A stretch of DNA of 64,000 nt from Hyphobacterium indicum (GTDB lineage: Bacteria > Pseudomonadota > Alphaproteobacteria > Caulobacterales > Maricaulaceae). Shown one piece after another: positions 8,735-16,590 of the stretch; position 1 is the stretch's first letter; every line of letters starts with the position of its first letter. Under the pieces are notes generated by a model. The model was not told the origin of the DNA and made no database searches. It saw nothing but the letters and a program-made list of their open reading frames with translations. Location of the stretch: NCBI RefSeq assembly GCF_003129605.1, contig NZ_QBDX01000001.1, forward strand, positions 372,001 to 436,000, given 5' to 3'. A program made the translations under genes and the position numbers.

Positions 8735-10381
8735 TCAGCCTCCCTGTTCACAATTGTGCAGCCGGACAATCAGTACCGTCTCGCGGCCGCGTGAATAATT
8801 ATAGCCGGCCACTTCCTGAACGGCGCAGACATCGGCCGCCAGCCGGTTCAGCGCGGTGATATCGGCACCGGATCGCGACGAGTCCTCGATCGATATCACG
8901 GGACCCTCAGCCGCCGAAACCGCATCAGCCAGCTCGGCAAACTCCAGCAGGCGCGTCTCGGTTCCCAGCGCAAAGACGAGGCTGGGCTCAGTATAGCTCG
9001 ACAGATACGCCTCCGGCGTTTGTCCCGCCGCCGCGATCATCTGGCGTGCCGCCGCCGCCGCCCGTTCCGACAGGTTGAGATCGGATGCGCCCGGAATGAC
9101 AACACCCCTTAAAAGAAAATGCCCGCCCAGGCTGGCACAGAGCGCCAAGGCAAGAGCGGTCGCGGCTCGCTTCCGGAATACTTCGATGGCCTGCCCCAGC
9201 ACCAGCAAACCGAAAATTGCCGCCGCGACGTAACCGGTCACGGCAGAGCCGCCATAGGTCAGGCTGCCGGCAATCATCAGCGCGGCAAACAGCACACCGC
9301 CGACCAGCCCGGCCGCGATCGAGCCATAGCGGCTCCAGACCGGCGCCTCCCGCAGCGCCTGCCAGCCCAGTCCCGCAATCAGCGCAAGAGCCGGATAAAG
9401 CGGAAGTACATAGTGCGGCAGCTTGGTTGGCATCAGCTCGAACACGATCCAGGACGGGATGATCCAGGCCAGCAGGAAACGCGCTGCGGGGGCAGTCTCG
9501 ACTGTTTTGAGATGCGTCCAGATCCGGTGCAGTCCTGGCAGGAGAAAAAACCCGAACGGAAGGGTCAAAAGCGGGATCAGAAGCAGGTGATATCCCGGCC
9601 AGGCGCCGTGGCTTTCATCCCCTGACGCCAGCTTCGGCGCGAGGTCGTCCAGAAAGGCTTCGCGGATAAAATTCCCGCCCGTGGCCACATCAATGGCGAT
9701 AAACCAGGGCAGGATGATTAGGGTGGCGAGAACCGGGCCGGGCCAGAAAAGCAAAGGTTTGAGCCAGTCGATACGGCGCTCCCAGATGGCCAGTGCCCCG
9801 ATCGTCAATCCGGCGACCATGGGGGTAATCGGGCCTTTGACCAGAACGCCAAGCCCCAGCATGGCCCAGAAAATCAGCGCTGCCGATCTGCCCCCGCCAT
9901 ATCGCAACTGCACCAGCGCGGCCATTGCCATTGTGCTGAGGCCGGCGAGCATGGCATCGGTTTTCGCAATTCCGCCTTCGGCCGCCAGCAACGCGGAGAC
10001 GGCCAGCAAGGCGGCAGCCACAAAGGCCGCCTCTCGGCTCATCAGCCGTGTCCCGGCCCAGAAACAGCCCAGTGCTGCCAACATGGCGCCTATGACGGAT
10101 GGCAATCGATACGCCCAGATTTGCCGGGAATCAGCGTCCGACAGAAGCCCGACTGCCACCGCCTGCATCCAGTATATGCCGACGGGCTTTTTATGTCGCG
10201 GCGCATCCTGAAAATTGATTTCGACGAAATCGCCGGATTCCAGCATCTGCGCCGTGGCTTGCGCATAACGCGCTTCATCCCGGTCCAGCGGCTGGATTGT
10301 GAACACCCCTGCAAGAGCCGCCAGCGCTGCCAGCGCGCCGATTATCCACCAGGCTCTCTGTCCGGCAATCAGCTGATCCAT
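8735..10381 (-). CDS. Glycosyltransferase family 39 (ArnT/PMT-like) membrane protein
   Basis: The 548-residue protein has about twelve predicted membrane helices and a C-terminal periplasmic domain. Near the N-terminus QPLDRDEARYAQ holds the acidic D-E pair typical of GT39/ArnT-type enzymes, which use polyprenyl-phosphate sugars as donors on the periplasmic side. The family transfers sugars to lipid A, glycans or proteins; the acceptor cannot be read from sequence. The start MDQLIAGQ at 10381 gives a normal N-terminus; an upstream in-frame ATG (10420) would add 13 non-conserved residues. It is divergent from a DPM1-like GT2 gene that could supply its donor. Confidence 0.9.
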   Translation of the reverse strand: MDQLIAGQRAWWIIGALAALAALAGVFTIQPLDRDEARYAQATAQMLESGDFVEINFQDAPRHKKPVGIYWMQAVAVGLLSDADSRQIWAYRLPSVIGAMLAALGCFWAGTRLMSREAAFVAAALLAVSALLAAEGGIAKTDAMLAGLSTMAMAALVQLRYGGGRSAALIFWAMLGLGVLVKGPITPMVAGLTIGALAIWERRIDWLKPLLFWPGPVLATLIILPWFIAIDVATGGNFIREAFLDDLAPKLASGDESHGAWPGYHLLLIPLLTLPFGFFLLPGLHRIWTHLKTVETAPAARFLLAWIIPSWIVFELMPTKLPHYVLPLYPALALIAGLGWQALREAPVWSRYGSIAAGLVGGVLFAALMIAGSLTYGGSAVTGYVAAAIFGLLVLGQAIEVFRKRAATALALALCASLGGHFLLRGVVIPGASDLNLSERAAAAARQMIAAAGQTPEAYLSSYTEPSLVFALGTETRLLEFAELADAVSAAEGPVISIEDSSRSGADITALNRLAADVCAVQEVAGYNYSRGRETVLIVRLHNCEQGG

Positions 10382-10491
10382 GGGTCTCTTCCAGCTATCG
10401 GGTGGAGAAACGCCTCGCACCTGCGATGTTTTCAGGTATGTAACGGGTCAGGGCCCGACCGCAAGGCGCGTATCGGCAGGCAGGACCGGAA

Positions 10492-11223
10492 ATGAACGAA
10501 ACACCTGATATCTCCGTCATCATTCCCGCACACAATGAGGCAGGAAATGTCACAGCGCTGGCAAGGGAAATTGCCGAAGCGCTTGAGGGCCGCAGCTATG
10601 AAATGATCTTCGTCGATGACAAGTCGACCGACGGGACTCTGGCCGAACTTGTCGCGGCAAAAGCCGAATTTCCGGCCCTGCGGGTTCTCTCTCACCGCAG
10701 GAATGCCGGCCAGTCGCGGTCGCTGCGCACCGGAATCCAGGCTGCCAGAGGCCGGATTATCGGCACGATGGACGGCGATGGCCAGAATCCGCCTGCCGAT
10801 CTGCCGGCCCTGATTGATGCGTTGACGCGGCCGGATGCGCCGGAAAATCTGAAAGTCGTCGGCGGTCGGCGCGCAAAACGTCAGGACTCCGCCTGGAAAA
10901 AATTTGCTTCGCGCGTCGCAAATCACGTCCGCAAAGCGCTATTGCGGGATGATGCAGACGACACTGGATGCGGGCTCAAGGCCTTGTATAGAGACGCTTA
11001 TTTGCGCCTGCCCTACTTTGATCACCAGCACCGTTTTCTCTACGCCCTGATGAAGCGCGAAGGCTATATTTGCGAATTCCGGGATGTGGGACATCGGCCA
11101 CGCGGCGCAGGAAAATCGAAATATACCAACTTCGGTCGGCTTTTCGCCTCATTGTCGGACATGCTAGGGATAATGTGGCTGAACTCGCGGGCGCGGAATT
11201 CCGGCGGTTCGGACGAATTATAA
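10492..11223 (+). CDS. Dolichol-phosphate-mannosyltransferase-like glycosyltransferase family 2
   Basis: The 243-residue GT-A protein begins DISVIIPAHNEAGNV and has FVDDKSTDGT, a DGDGQNPPADLPAL donor/metal motif (the DxD region of DPM1-like enzymes) and GCGLKALYRD before a QHRFLYAL segment. Such enzymes make polyprenyl-phosphate sugars. There is no clear C-terminal membrane domain. It diverges from the GT39 gene over about 110 bp, which suggests a donor-synthase and transferase pair, and is followed 12 bp later by a small membrane protein gene. Confidence 0.9.
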   Translation: MNETPDISVIIPAHNEAGNVTALAREIAEALEGRSYEMIFVDDKSTDGTLAELVAAKAEFPALRVLSHRRNAGQSRSLRTGIQAARGRIIGTMDGDGQNPPADLPALIDALTRPDAPENLKVVGGRRAKRQDSAWKKFASRVANHVRKALLRDDADDTGCGLKALYRDAYLRLPYFDHQHRFLYALMKREGYICEFRDVGHRPRGAGKSKYTNFGRLFASLSDMLGIMWLNSRARNSGGSDEL

Positions 11224-11235
11224 AGGGAGTGTCTT

Positions 11236-11781
11236 ATGGCCAATGGCGGCGATCAGGGGTTTTTCCTCGGGATGATGGCCAGCCGGCGCGCACAGGAACG
11301 TCGCGCGGCGGGCAGTAACGGCCAGCAAAGAGGGGGTGGAACCTTGTTCAATATCTTTCCTAAAATGGTAATTCCGATGATCGTATATGTGATCATCGCC
11401 TATATCACCGCAGCAACCGGCGGCACTGAAGCGTTTGTCGGAAGTTCGGAAACGGCAGGCCTGCTGCGCGAAAACCTGTTCACCATCGGCATGGTCAGGG
11501 GCGGCAGCTGGGGCCTTTCAACCGGCGACATCCTGTTGCTGCTCGGGCTGGTTTTCCTGTTCATCGAAATGGTCAAGGCGGCCGGATCGGGAACGGCGAC
11601 CATCATGAATCACGCCTTGTCGATGCTGGTCTTCGTGATCGCACTGGCCATGTTCCTGTTGCTGCCGCTGTTTGCGACATCGACCTTCTTCCTGCTGATG
11701 ATGATGGCCCTGCTGGACACACTGGCCGGCTTTGTTGTCACGATCGTTGCGGCCCGCCGCGACCTTGCCGTGGCCGACTAG
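11236..11781 (+). CDS. Conserved-looking integral membrane protein of unknown function
   Basis: The 181-residue protein has a basic, Gly/Arg-rich cytoplasmic N-terminus (about 1-38) and four strongly hydrophobic segments, roughly at 43-60, 95-112, 124-147 and 149-172. I recognise no family. GGAG precedes the ATG with good spacing. It lies 12 bp after the DPM1-like gene and may be co-transcribed; a role in flipping or modifying the lipid-linked sugar is only a guess. Its stop overlaps the stop of a tiny convergent gene by CTAG. Confidence 0.75.
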   Translation: MANGGDQGFFLGMMASRRAQERRAAGSNGQQRGGGTLFNIFPKMVIPMIVYVIIAYITAATGGTEAFVGSSETAGLLRENLFTIGMVRGGSWGLSTGDILLLLGLVFLFIEMVKAAGSGTATIMNHALSMLVFVIALAMFLLLPLFATSTFFLLMMMALLDTLAGFVVTIVAARRDLAVAD

Positions 11782-11864
11782 GCCAGCAGAAGCAACAGCC
11801 CGCCGGCAATCACCGCATCAAGGGTGAGCGCCAGGCGGCGCTGGAAGATGGTAATTCTGATCAT
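11778..11864 (-). CDS. Putative 28-residue membrane miniprotein
   Basis: An ATG at 11862-11864 overlaps the stop of the upstream 103-codon gene by ATGA and opens 28 codons: a basic start (MIRITIFQRRLALTLD) then a hydrophobic tail AVIAGGLLLLLA. This is the form of a single-span membrane miniprotein. Support comes from the ATGA coupling upstream and from the 4-nt CTAG stop overlap with the converging membrane-protein gene, a junction type seen at four other places in this window. It could still be chance; no family is recognised. Confidence 0.45.
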   Translation of the reverse strand: MIRITIFQRRLALTLDAVIAGGLLLLLA

Positions 11865-12172
11865 GCGCGCCGCTCCCGGACCGGGGGCGGCGTTTGCATA
11901 TGGACCGGACGGGCATAGGCTTGGTGGTAACGTCCACGTTCCGTCATGTCGGCCCGCAAGCCGCGGCGGCGCGGCTGGCTGGCCAGTTCGACAATGACCG
12001 CCGCGGAAACCAGCGTCTCATTCGTGTGGCTGTTCTCTGCCGGGACAACAGAGAGAGACGGGAGGTCGCGCCGCGGCGGCCGGTCGTTCGAATCCGCAGC
12101 CGGGCTGACCGGCGCAATCCGGGAGGCATTGCGCGTCGGGACATAGGTCAGGAGGCCACGGATCGTTGTCAT
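11861..12172 (-). CDS. Hypothetical protein, 103 residues
   Basis: The protein is Pro/Arg-rich and looks largely disordered, with one hydrophobic stretch (TLVSAAVIVELA) near the middle and a basic second half containing RRRGLRAD and a HQAYARP segment. I do not recognise a family, although small alphaproteobacterial proteins with a similar RGLRA...YxxAY tail exist. It starts about 65 bp after the phaR terminator on the same strand and ends in an ATGA overlap with a 28-codon reading frame. The stretch has no other gene candidate. Confidence 0.5.
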   Translation of the reverse strand: MTTIRGLLTYVPTRNASRIAPVSPAADSNDRPPRRDLPSLSVVPAENSHTNETLVSAAVIVELASQPRRRGLRADMTERGRYHQAYARPVHMQTPPPVRERRA

Positions 12173-12236
12173 GACCCTGACATCGCAAACCCGATGCCAG
12201 CGATTAATGCAGAATTAACCGTGTTTCAGGCGCAAA

Positions 12237-12265
12237 ACAGGCCAATCCGTGCGGGATTGGCCTGT
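12237..12265 (-). terminator. Intrinsic terminator downstream of phaR
   Basis: ACAGGCCAATCC (12237-12248) and GGATTGGCCTGT (12254-12265) form a perfect 12-bp stem with a five-base loop. Read on the minus strand it ends in TGTTTTGCG. It lies 33 bp after the phaR stop and separates phaR from the small gene that follows. Confidence 0.85.
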
Positions 12266-12297
12266 GGTGTTAAGATTTGCGTAATGCTTTGGGACAG

Positions 12298-12888
12298 CTA
12301 TTGACCGGACAGCTTGTCGATCTTGGCCCGCATCGCATCCAGCTCGGCCCGCATCGCTTTCAGATCGTCGCTTTCTTCCGCCGTCCGAGTGTCTTCGGCG
12401 GTTTTTTCTGGCGCACCGGCCCCCGGCACGAACGGTGCGAACATCTGCATGGCCTGACCGAACATTTCCATATTCCGGCGGCTCTGCTGCTGAAACGCCT
12501 CCATGATCGCTTGCGGTGATTGCAGGCTGCCGGCGAATCGTTCGCGCATCTCTTCCTGCTGGCTCGAGAAGGCCTCCATCGTCGCTTCCAGATAACTGGG
12601 CACAACGGATTGCAGGCTGTCGCCATAATACTGGATCAGCTGACGCAGAAAGGGCAGGGGAAGCAGGTTCTCGCCCCGCGCCTCTTCCTCGAAAATGATC
12701 TGGCTGAGCACGCCATGGGTCAGGTCCTCCCCGGACTTGGCATCGACCACCGTGAAATCACGTCCGCTCTTCACCAGCTCGCGCACATAATCCAGCGTCA
12801 CATACTGGCTGGAAGAGGTGTCGTAGAGACGCCGGTTGGCATATTTCTTTATGATCACGGGGTCCGCAGCATTTTTTTTCGCGCTCAT
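12298..12888 (-). CDS. phaR: Polyhydroxyalkanoate synthesis repressor PhaR
   Basis: The 196-residue protein has the PHB/PHA accumulation regulator DNA-binding domain at the N-terminus (IIKKYANRRLYDTSSSQYVT, about residues 12-31), then the PHB_acc domain with FLRQLIQYYGDSLQ and repeated QEEMRERF/QSRRNMEMF helices. The C-terminus is a short coiled coil (KAMRAELDAMRAKIDKL). PhaR binds PHB granules and represses phasin and PHA genes until polymer appears. It is divergent from phaB, and the shared 164-bp region holds a candidate operator. Confidence 0.95.
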   Translation of the reverse strand: MSAKKNAADPVIIKKYANRRLYDTSSSQYVTLDYVRELVKSGRDFTVVDAKSGEDLTHGVLSQIIFEEEARGENLLPLPFLRQLIQYYGDSLQSVVPSYLEATMEAFSSQQEEMRERFAGSLQSPQAIMEAFQQQSRRNMEMFGQAMQMFAPFVPGAGAPEKTAEDTRTAEESDDLKAMRAELDAMRAKIDKLSGQ

Positions 12889-12990
12889 ATCCGGCGAACT
12901 CCTTTTCGACGCCCCGCTGCACTGCTATACGCCAGAAAGGCGGGAAGAGCGCGGGGCTGTTTCGCGGCGATAATTGCTTTCCTTGACGTT

Positions 12991-13017
12991 TGCTGCAAGT
13001 GCGTAACGCAAGTGCAG
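12991..13017. promoter_or_regulatory. Candidate PhaR operator between phaR and phaB
   Basis: A TGC-rich cluster reads TGCTGCAAGTGCGTAACGCA, then AGTGCAG, with GCAAGTGC occurring twice eleven bases apart. PhaR regulators of Paracoccus and rhizobia are reported to recognise TGC-rich or CTGC-N-GCAG sites. A TTGACG hexamer (12984-12989) stands just upstream of the cluster. The position between the regulator and a PHA biosynthetic gene fits autoregulation, but the assignment rests on motif resemblance only. Confidence 0.45.
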
Positions 13018-13052
13018 GAAATTCAAGGCTAAAGGCAGAGAAAAGGTGGATT

Positions 13053-13781
13053 ATGGGACGCAGGGCACTGGTGACAGGTGGCACAAGGGGTATCGGCGCG
13101 GCGATTGCGCTGAAGCTGAAATCGGCCGGTTACGACGTTGCAGCAAATTATGCGGGCAATGACGAAGTCGCGAAGGCGTTTTCGGATCAAACCGGCATTT
13201 CCGCCTTCAAATGGGATGTCGGCGATTATGACGCCTGTGCTGCAGGTCTTGCTGCGGTCGCGGACGCACAGGGCGGGCCACTCGAAATCCTGGTCAACAA
13301 TGCCGGTATCACGCGCGACGGCATGTTCCACAAGATGACGCCGGAGCAATGGAATGATGTGATCCGCGTCGATCTCACTTCGCTGTTCAACATGACGCGT
13401 CCGGTGATCGACGGCATGCGCGAAGCGGGATGGGGGCGTATTGTCAATATCTCCTCCATCAATGGCCAGAAGGGTCAGATGGGACAGGTCAATTATTCCG
13501 CAGCCAAGGCCGGAGTGATCGGTTTCACCAAGGCGCTGTCCCAGGAGACCGCGCGCAAGGGGATCACGGTCAACTGTGTCGCGCCGGGCTATATCGATAC
13601 CGACATGGTCGCGGCTGTGCCGGAAAATGTCCTGCAGGGCATCATTGCCGGCATTCCCGTGAACCGGCTCGGCAAGGCTGAGGAAATCGGCGCAGCGGTC
13701 GCCTATCTGTGCAGTGATGATGCCGGTTTTGTCACTGGTGCAACACTCTCGGCGAATGGCGGTCAATACGTCTGCGGTTGA
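13053..13781 (+). CDS. phaB: Acetoacetyl-CoA reductase
   Basis: The 242-residue short-chain dehydrogenase reduces acetoacetyl-CoA to (R)-3-hydroxybutyryl-CoA with NADPH for polyhydroxybutyrate synthesis. It has the cofactor motif VTGGTRGIGAAI, NNAGITRDGMFHKMTPEQW, the catalytic Ser-Tyr-Lys set (ISSINGQKGQ, VNYSAAKAG) and the PhaB-type tail GATLSANGGQYVCG. The ATG at 13053 starts directly at the Rossmann strand and has AAGG upstream. phaA and phaC are not in the window. It diverges from phaR. Confidence 0.95.
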   Translation: MGRRALVTGGTRGIGAAIALKLKSAGYDVAANYAGNDEVAKAFSDQTGISAFKWDVGDYDACAAGLAAVADAQGGPLEILVNNAGITRDGMFHKMTPEQWNDVIRVDLTSLFNMTRPVIDGMREAGWGRIVNISSINGQKGQMGQVNYSAAKAGVIGFTKALSQETARKGITVNCVAPGYIDTDMVAAVPENVLQGIIAGIPVNRLGKAEEIGAAVAYLCSDDAGFVTGATLSANGGQYVCG

Positions 13782-13827
13782 TCTTAGCGCCCTATTTTCG
13801 CCCATCTGACGGGGCAGAGACGGGTCC

Positions 13828-14568
13828 ATGATATCACGTAGACGTCTCCTGCTGGGCATGCTTTCGGGTTTGACCATACGTCCGTCTGCCGCCTGGGCAG
13901 GGGCGGACAATCCTTTGCGGAACCGCCGGGAACGCCGGGTGGAAGTGCCCGATGTTGCCCAGTTCCACCGTCAGGATGGCCGCCGAGGCTTCATTCTGGA
14001 CCGGACAGGCGAGGTCTGGTTGCTCAAACCGCTGGACGAAGCCGAGGTGCTGGCCCTCACCGCGCAACGCGCGCCCGGCGGCGGGACCAGCTTCGTCTCC
14101 GATTGGGGCGATGAAGTGATTCGCGTCTCCTCTATCGGCGCCGTCACCTACTATCCCGAAGACCAGCCCAATGGCGTGATCGCCGAGGCGTGGGAACCGG
14201 CCCGCCCGCTACGCACCCCGGAAGCCGGTGTGGACGAACTGCGGGATCGCTCCACCCGCGCGGCCGTCGAGCTGGCAGAATTGTTCGGCCGCCCCATGCA
14301 GGTGGAATACGGTGCGGCGCCCCGTGACGGTCTTGGCCTGATGGTCGAGGCGTTTGACCTGACCGTCGAGGGCTTTCGCCAGGCCGTCGGACTTGGCGCC
14401 GAGCTGGACGGTTTGCAGCGGGTGAAGATTGCCCCCGCCGAGGCGGCGGACATCGAGATCGAGGGCGATCTGTTTGTGGTCAAAGTCAATCCGCTTGGTG
14501 GCTATGCCGGGCGGCCTTCATCCACACGCATTGCCCGGGCATTGCTGGCGGCATCAATCCCCGCCTGA
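13828..14568 (+). CDS. Exported protein, probably DUF4908 family
   Basis: The 246-residue protein starts with a Tat-like signal (MISRRRLLLGML...AWAGA). The mature part contains VPDVAQFHRQDGRRGFILDRTGEVWLLK-type strands ending in SDWGDEVIRVSSIGAVTYY, then a helical half. The strand pattern reminds me of the Caulobacterales family DUF4908, but this is from memory. No enzyme motif is seen. Its 3' end overlaps the converging DUF985 gene by 15 bp. Confidence 0.75.
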   Translation: MISRRRLLLGMLSGLTIRPSAAWAGADNPLRNRRERRVEVPDVAQFHRQDGRRGFILDRTGEVWLLKPLDEAEVLALTAQRAPGGGTSFVSDWGDEVIRVSSIGAVTYYPEDQPNGVIAEAWEPARPLRTPEAGVDELRDRSTRAAVELAELFGRPMQVEYGAAPRDGLGLMVEAFDLTVEGFRQAVGLGAELDGLQRVKIAPAEAADIEIEGDLFVVKVNPLGGYAGRPSSTRIARALLAASIPA

Positions 14569-14982
14569 GGGTGCCCAGCCGGCAGGCGCGAGCTCGAATC
14601 CTGAAAAATCAAATCCGGGCGCGACGGTGCAGCCAACGAGGCTCCAGTTTCCGAGCGACTGCGCGCTTTGCCAGGCGTGCCCGGGCACAATACCCACGGG
14701 TTGATGTCCGGCGTTCAGATCGGCAGACAGTGTCAGACAGGTCCGGGTCTTGCCATCCTCCGCAATGTCCAGACGCAGGGGCGCACCCGCATACCAGTGC
14801 CAGACCTCTGCCGCATCGACACGGTGCCAGTGTGACACCTGGCCCGCCGCAAGCAGGAAATAGATCGCCGTCGAATGGGCGCGGCCCCCGTCCGCGCCGG
14901 GATCGCGGAAAATCTCCCGGAACCAGCCGCCTTCGGGATGCGGCGAAAGATCCAGCGTCCGGATGATCTCTTCGGCGGTCAA
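14554..14982 (-). CDS. DUF985 cupin-domain protein
   Basis: The 142-residue protein is a single cupin of the DUF985 (cupin_5) family: an N-terminal helix with LDLSPHPEGGWFREIFRD, then STAIYFLL, SHWHRVDAAEVWHWYAG (two histidines and a Glu at the metal site) and VGIVPGHAWQSA. Members are small beta-barrel proteins, some suggested to be epimerase-like, but the substrate is unknown. Its start overlaps the gloB stop by ATGA, so it is translated downstream of gloB in one operon. Confidence 0.9.
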   Translation of the reverse strand: MTAEEIIRTLDLSPHPEGGWFREIFRDPGADGGRAHSTAIYFLLAAGQVSHWHRVDAAEVWHWYAGAPLRLDIAEDGKTRTCLTLSADLNAGHQPVGIVPGHAWQSAQSLGNWSLVGCTVAPGFDFSGFELAPAGWAPSGGD

Positions 14983-15749
14983 AATGAATCCTTCCGGGCC
15001 CGCACTTCTGCAAACACGGCAACAGCGTCCTGACCGGTCAGCCCCAGTTGCGCCGCCAGGTCCGGGTCATCAGCACGCAGGAAAGGATTGGCGGCCTTTT
15101 CCCTGGACAGGACCGTTGGCACGGTGGGCAGGTTTTTCGCACGCCGCGCCGAGACGTCATCGGCATAGGTCTTCAGGGCGGTATTGGCGGGGTCGACGCT
15201 GAGCGCGAAAGCCGCATTCGCCTGTGTGTATTCATGCGCGCAGTAGATGACGGTCTCGTCCGGCCATTGCCGCAGGCGCGAGAGGCTGGCCCACATATCC
15301 GCGGGACTGCCTTCAAACAGCCGCCCGCATCCCAGCGCAAACAGCGTATCACCGACGAATGCGATATGCTCGGAGTCAAAATGATAGACGACATGACCCA
15401 TCGTATGACCTGGTGTGAAAATAACCCGCGCGGTGAAATTTCCCAGCGTCACCGTATCGCCATCCTTGACGAAGACATCGGACGGGCTGATCCGGTGCCG
15501 GTCATAGGCCGGTGCTGTAATCCGTGCGCCGGTCGCCGCTTTCAATGCCGCATTGCCACCCGCATGATCAAAGTGATGATGCGTGTTCCAGATCTGTGTG
15601 ATCGTCCAGCCGGCCTTTTCGGCTTCCGCCAGATAGGCGTCCGCATCCGGCGTGTCGATCGCCACGGTTTCGCCACTTGAAGGATCGTGAACCAGATACC
15701 CATAATTGTCGGAAAGACAGGGAAACTGGCGGATTTCAGGTTTCGGCAT
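14979..15749 (-). CDS. gloB: Hydroxyacylglutathione hydrolase (glyoxalase II)
   Basis: The 256-residue metallo-beta-lactamase-fold enzyme hydrolyses S-lactoylglutathione to lactate and glutathione, completing methylglyoxal detoxification. It shows the binuclear metal motif NTHHHFDHAGG, then TPGHTMGHV, FVGDTLFALGCGRLFEG and YCAHEYTQANAAFAL, with the C-terminal glyoxalase II domain. Length is typical. The DUF985 cupin gene follows with an overlapping start, and a methyltransferase gene diverges 81 bp away. Confidence 0.96.
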   Translation of the reverse strand: MPKPEIRQFPCLSDNYGYLVHDPSSGETVAIDTPDADAYLAEAEKAGWTITQIWNTHHHFDHAGGNAALKAATGARITAPAYDRHRISPSDVFVKDGDTVTLGNFTARVIFTPGHTMGHVVYHFDSEHIAFVGDTLFALGCGRLFEGSPADMWASLSRLRQWPDETVIYCAHEYTQANAAFALSVDPANTALKTYADDVSARRAKNLPTVPTVLSREKAANPFLRADDPDLAAQLGLTGQDAVAVFAEVRARKDSF

Positions 15750-15830
15750 TGAATTCGTCCTTTTATCCCAAAGTCCTGTTAGCCTGCGCCGCCCAGACTG
15801 GCATGTCCGGGCCGAGAATGGAAACCGCTG

Positions 15831-16589
15831 ATGCGAACTGATGCACTGCAGATCGACCGTTTTTATCAGACGGAGCAGGGACGGGCGGCACGCGCCATGA
15901 TCGTGCGGCGGCTGGCGGCACTGTGGCCGGATCTGAAAACACTGGATGTCCTGGCCATGGGCTATGGTCCGCCCCTGCTGGAAATGCTGGAAACCGGGAC
16001 CCGCCGCGCCGTGGCTTTCATGCCGGCAGACCAGGGAGCCATACGCTGGCCGGGTGACGCACCGTCACGTACGGTGCTGGGCGAGGATGCCCATCTGCCC
16101 TTCCGCGATGCCATGTTTGACCGCATCGTCCTGATTCATGCGCTGGAAGAATCACAATCGCCGCCGCACATGCTGCGTGAAATCTGGCGGATTCTCGCAC
16201 CGCAGGGCCGTCTCGTCCTTGTGGCTCCGAACCGTGCCGGCCTCTGGGCCCGCATGGAAACCACACCCTTCGGCCATGGCCGGCCCTTCTCCAAAGGCCA
16301 GTTGTCGCGTCTTCTGACCGATGCGGCATTGACCCCGACGGCCTGGGCAAGGGCGCTCTATGCGCCGCCCTGGAAATGGTCGTGCAAGGGTGATCGTGCG
16401 CTGGGCTGGGAGAAAACGGGTGAGGCCATTGCCCCGCATCTGGGTGGATTGATCATGGCCGAGGCGGTCAAGAATACGGGCGCCTTGACGCCGCGAGCGG
16501 TCCGGCCTGTGCGCGTGCGGTTGCCAGGCCTTGAAGGCAGGCCTGCCACCGCGCTATCTCCCCACAAACAGATTGCCAAGGAAACCTGA
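15831..16589 (+). CDS. Class I SAM-dependent methyltransferase
   Basis: The 252-residue protein has a Rossmann-like methyltransferase domain: TLDVLAMGYGPPLLEML as motif I (an unusual GYG in place of GxGxG), LPFRDAMFDRIVLIHALEES as motif IV and WRILAPQGRLVLVAPNRAGL as the post-strand turn. Proteins of this type beside gloB are common in alphaproteobacteria; the substrate is unknown. The stop directly precedes hisC (1 bp apart), so the two are in one operon. Confidence 0.88.
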   Translation: MRTDALQIDRFYQTEQGRAARAMIVRRLAALWPDLKTLDVLAMGYGPPLLEMLETGTRRAVAFMPADQGAIRWPGDAPSRTVLGEDAHLPFRDAMFDRIVLIHALEESQSPPHMLREIWRILAPQGRLVLVAPNRAGLWARMETTPFGHGRPFSKGQLSRLLTDAALTPTAWARALYAPPWKWSCKGDRALGWEKTGEAIAPHLGGLIMAEAVKNTGALTPRAVRPVRVRLPGLEGRPATALSPHKQIAKET

Positions 16590-16590
16590 T

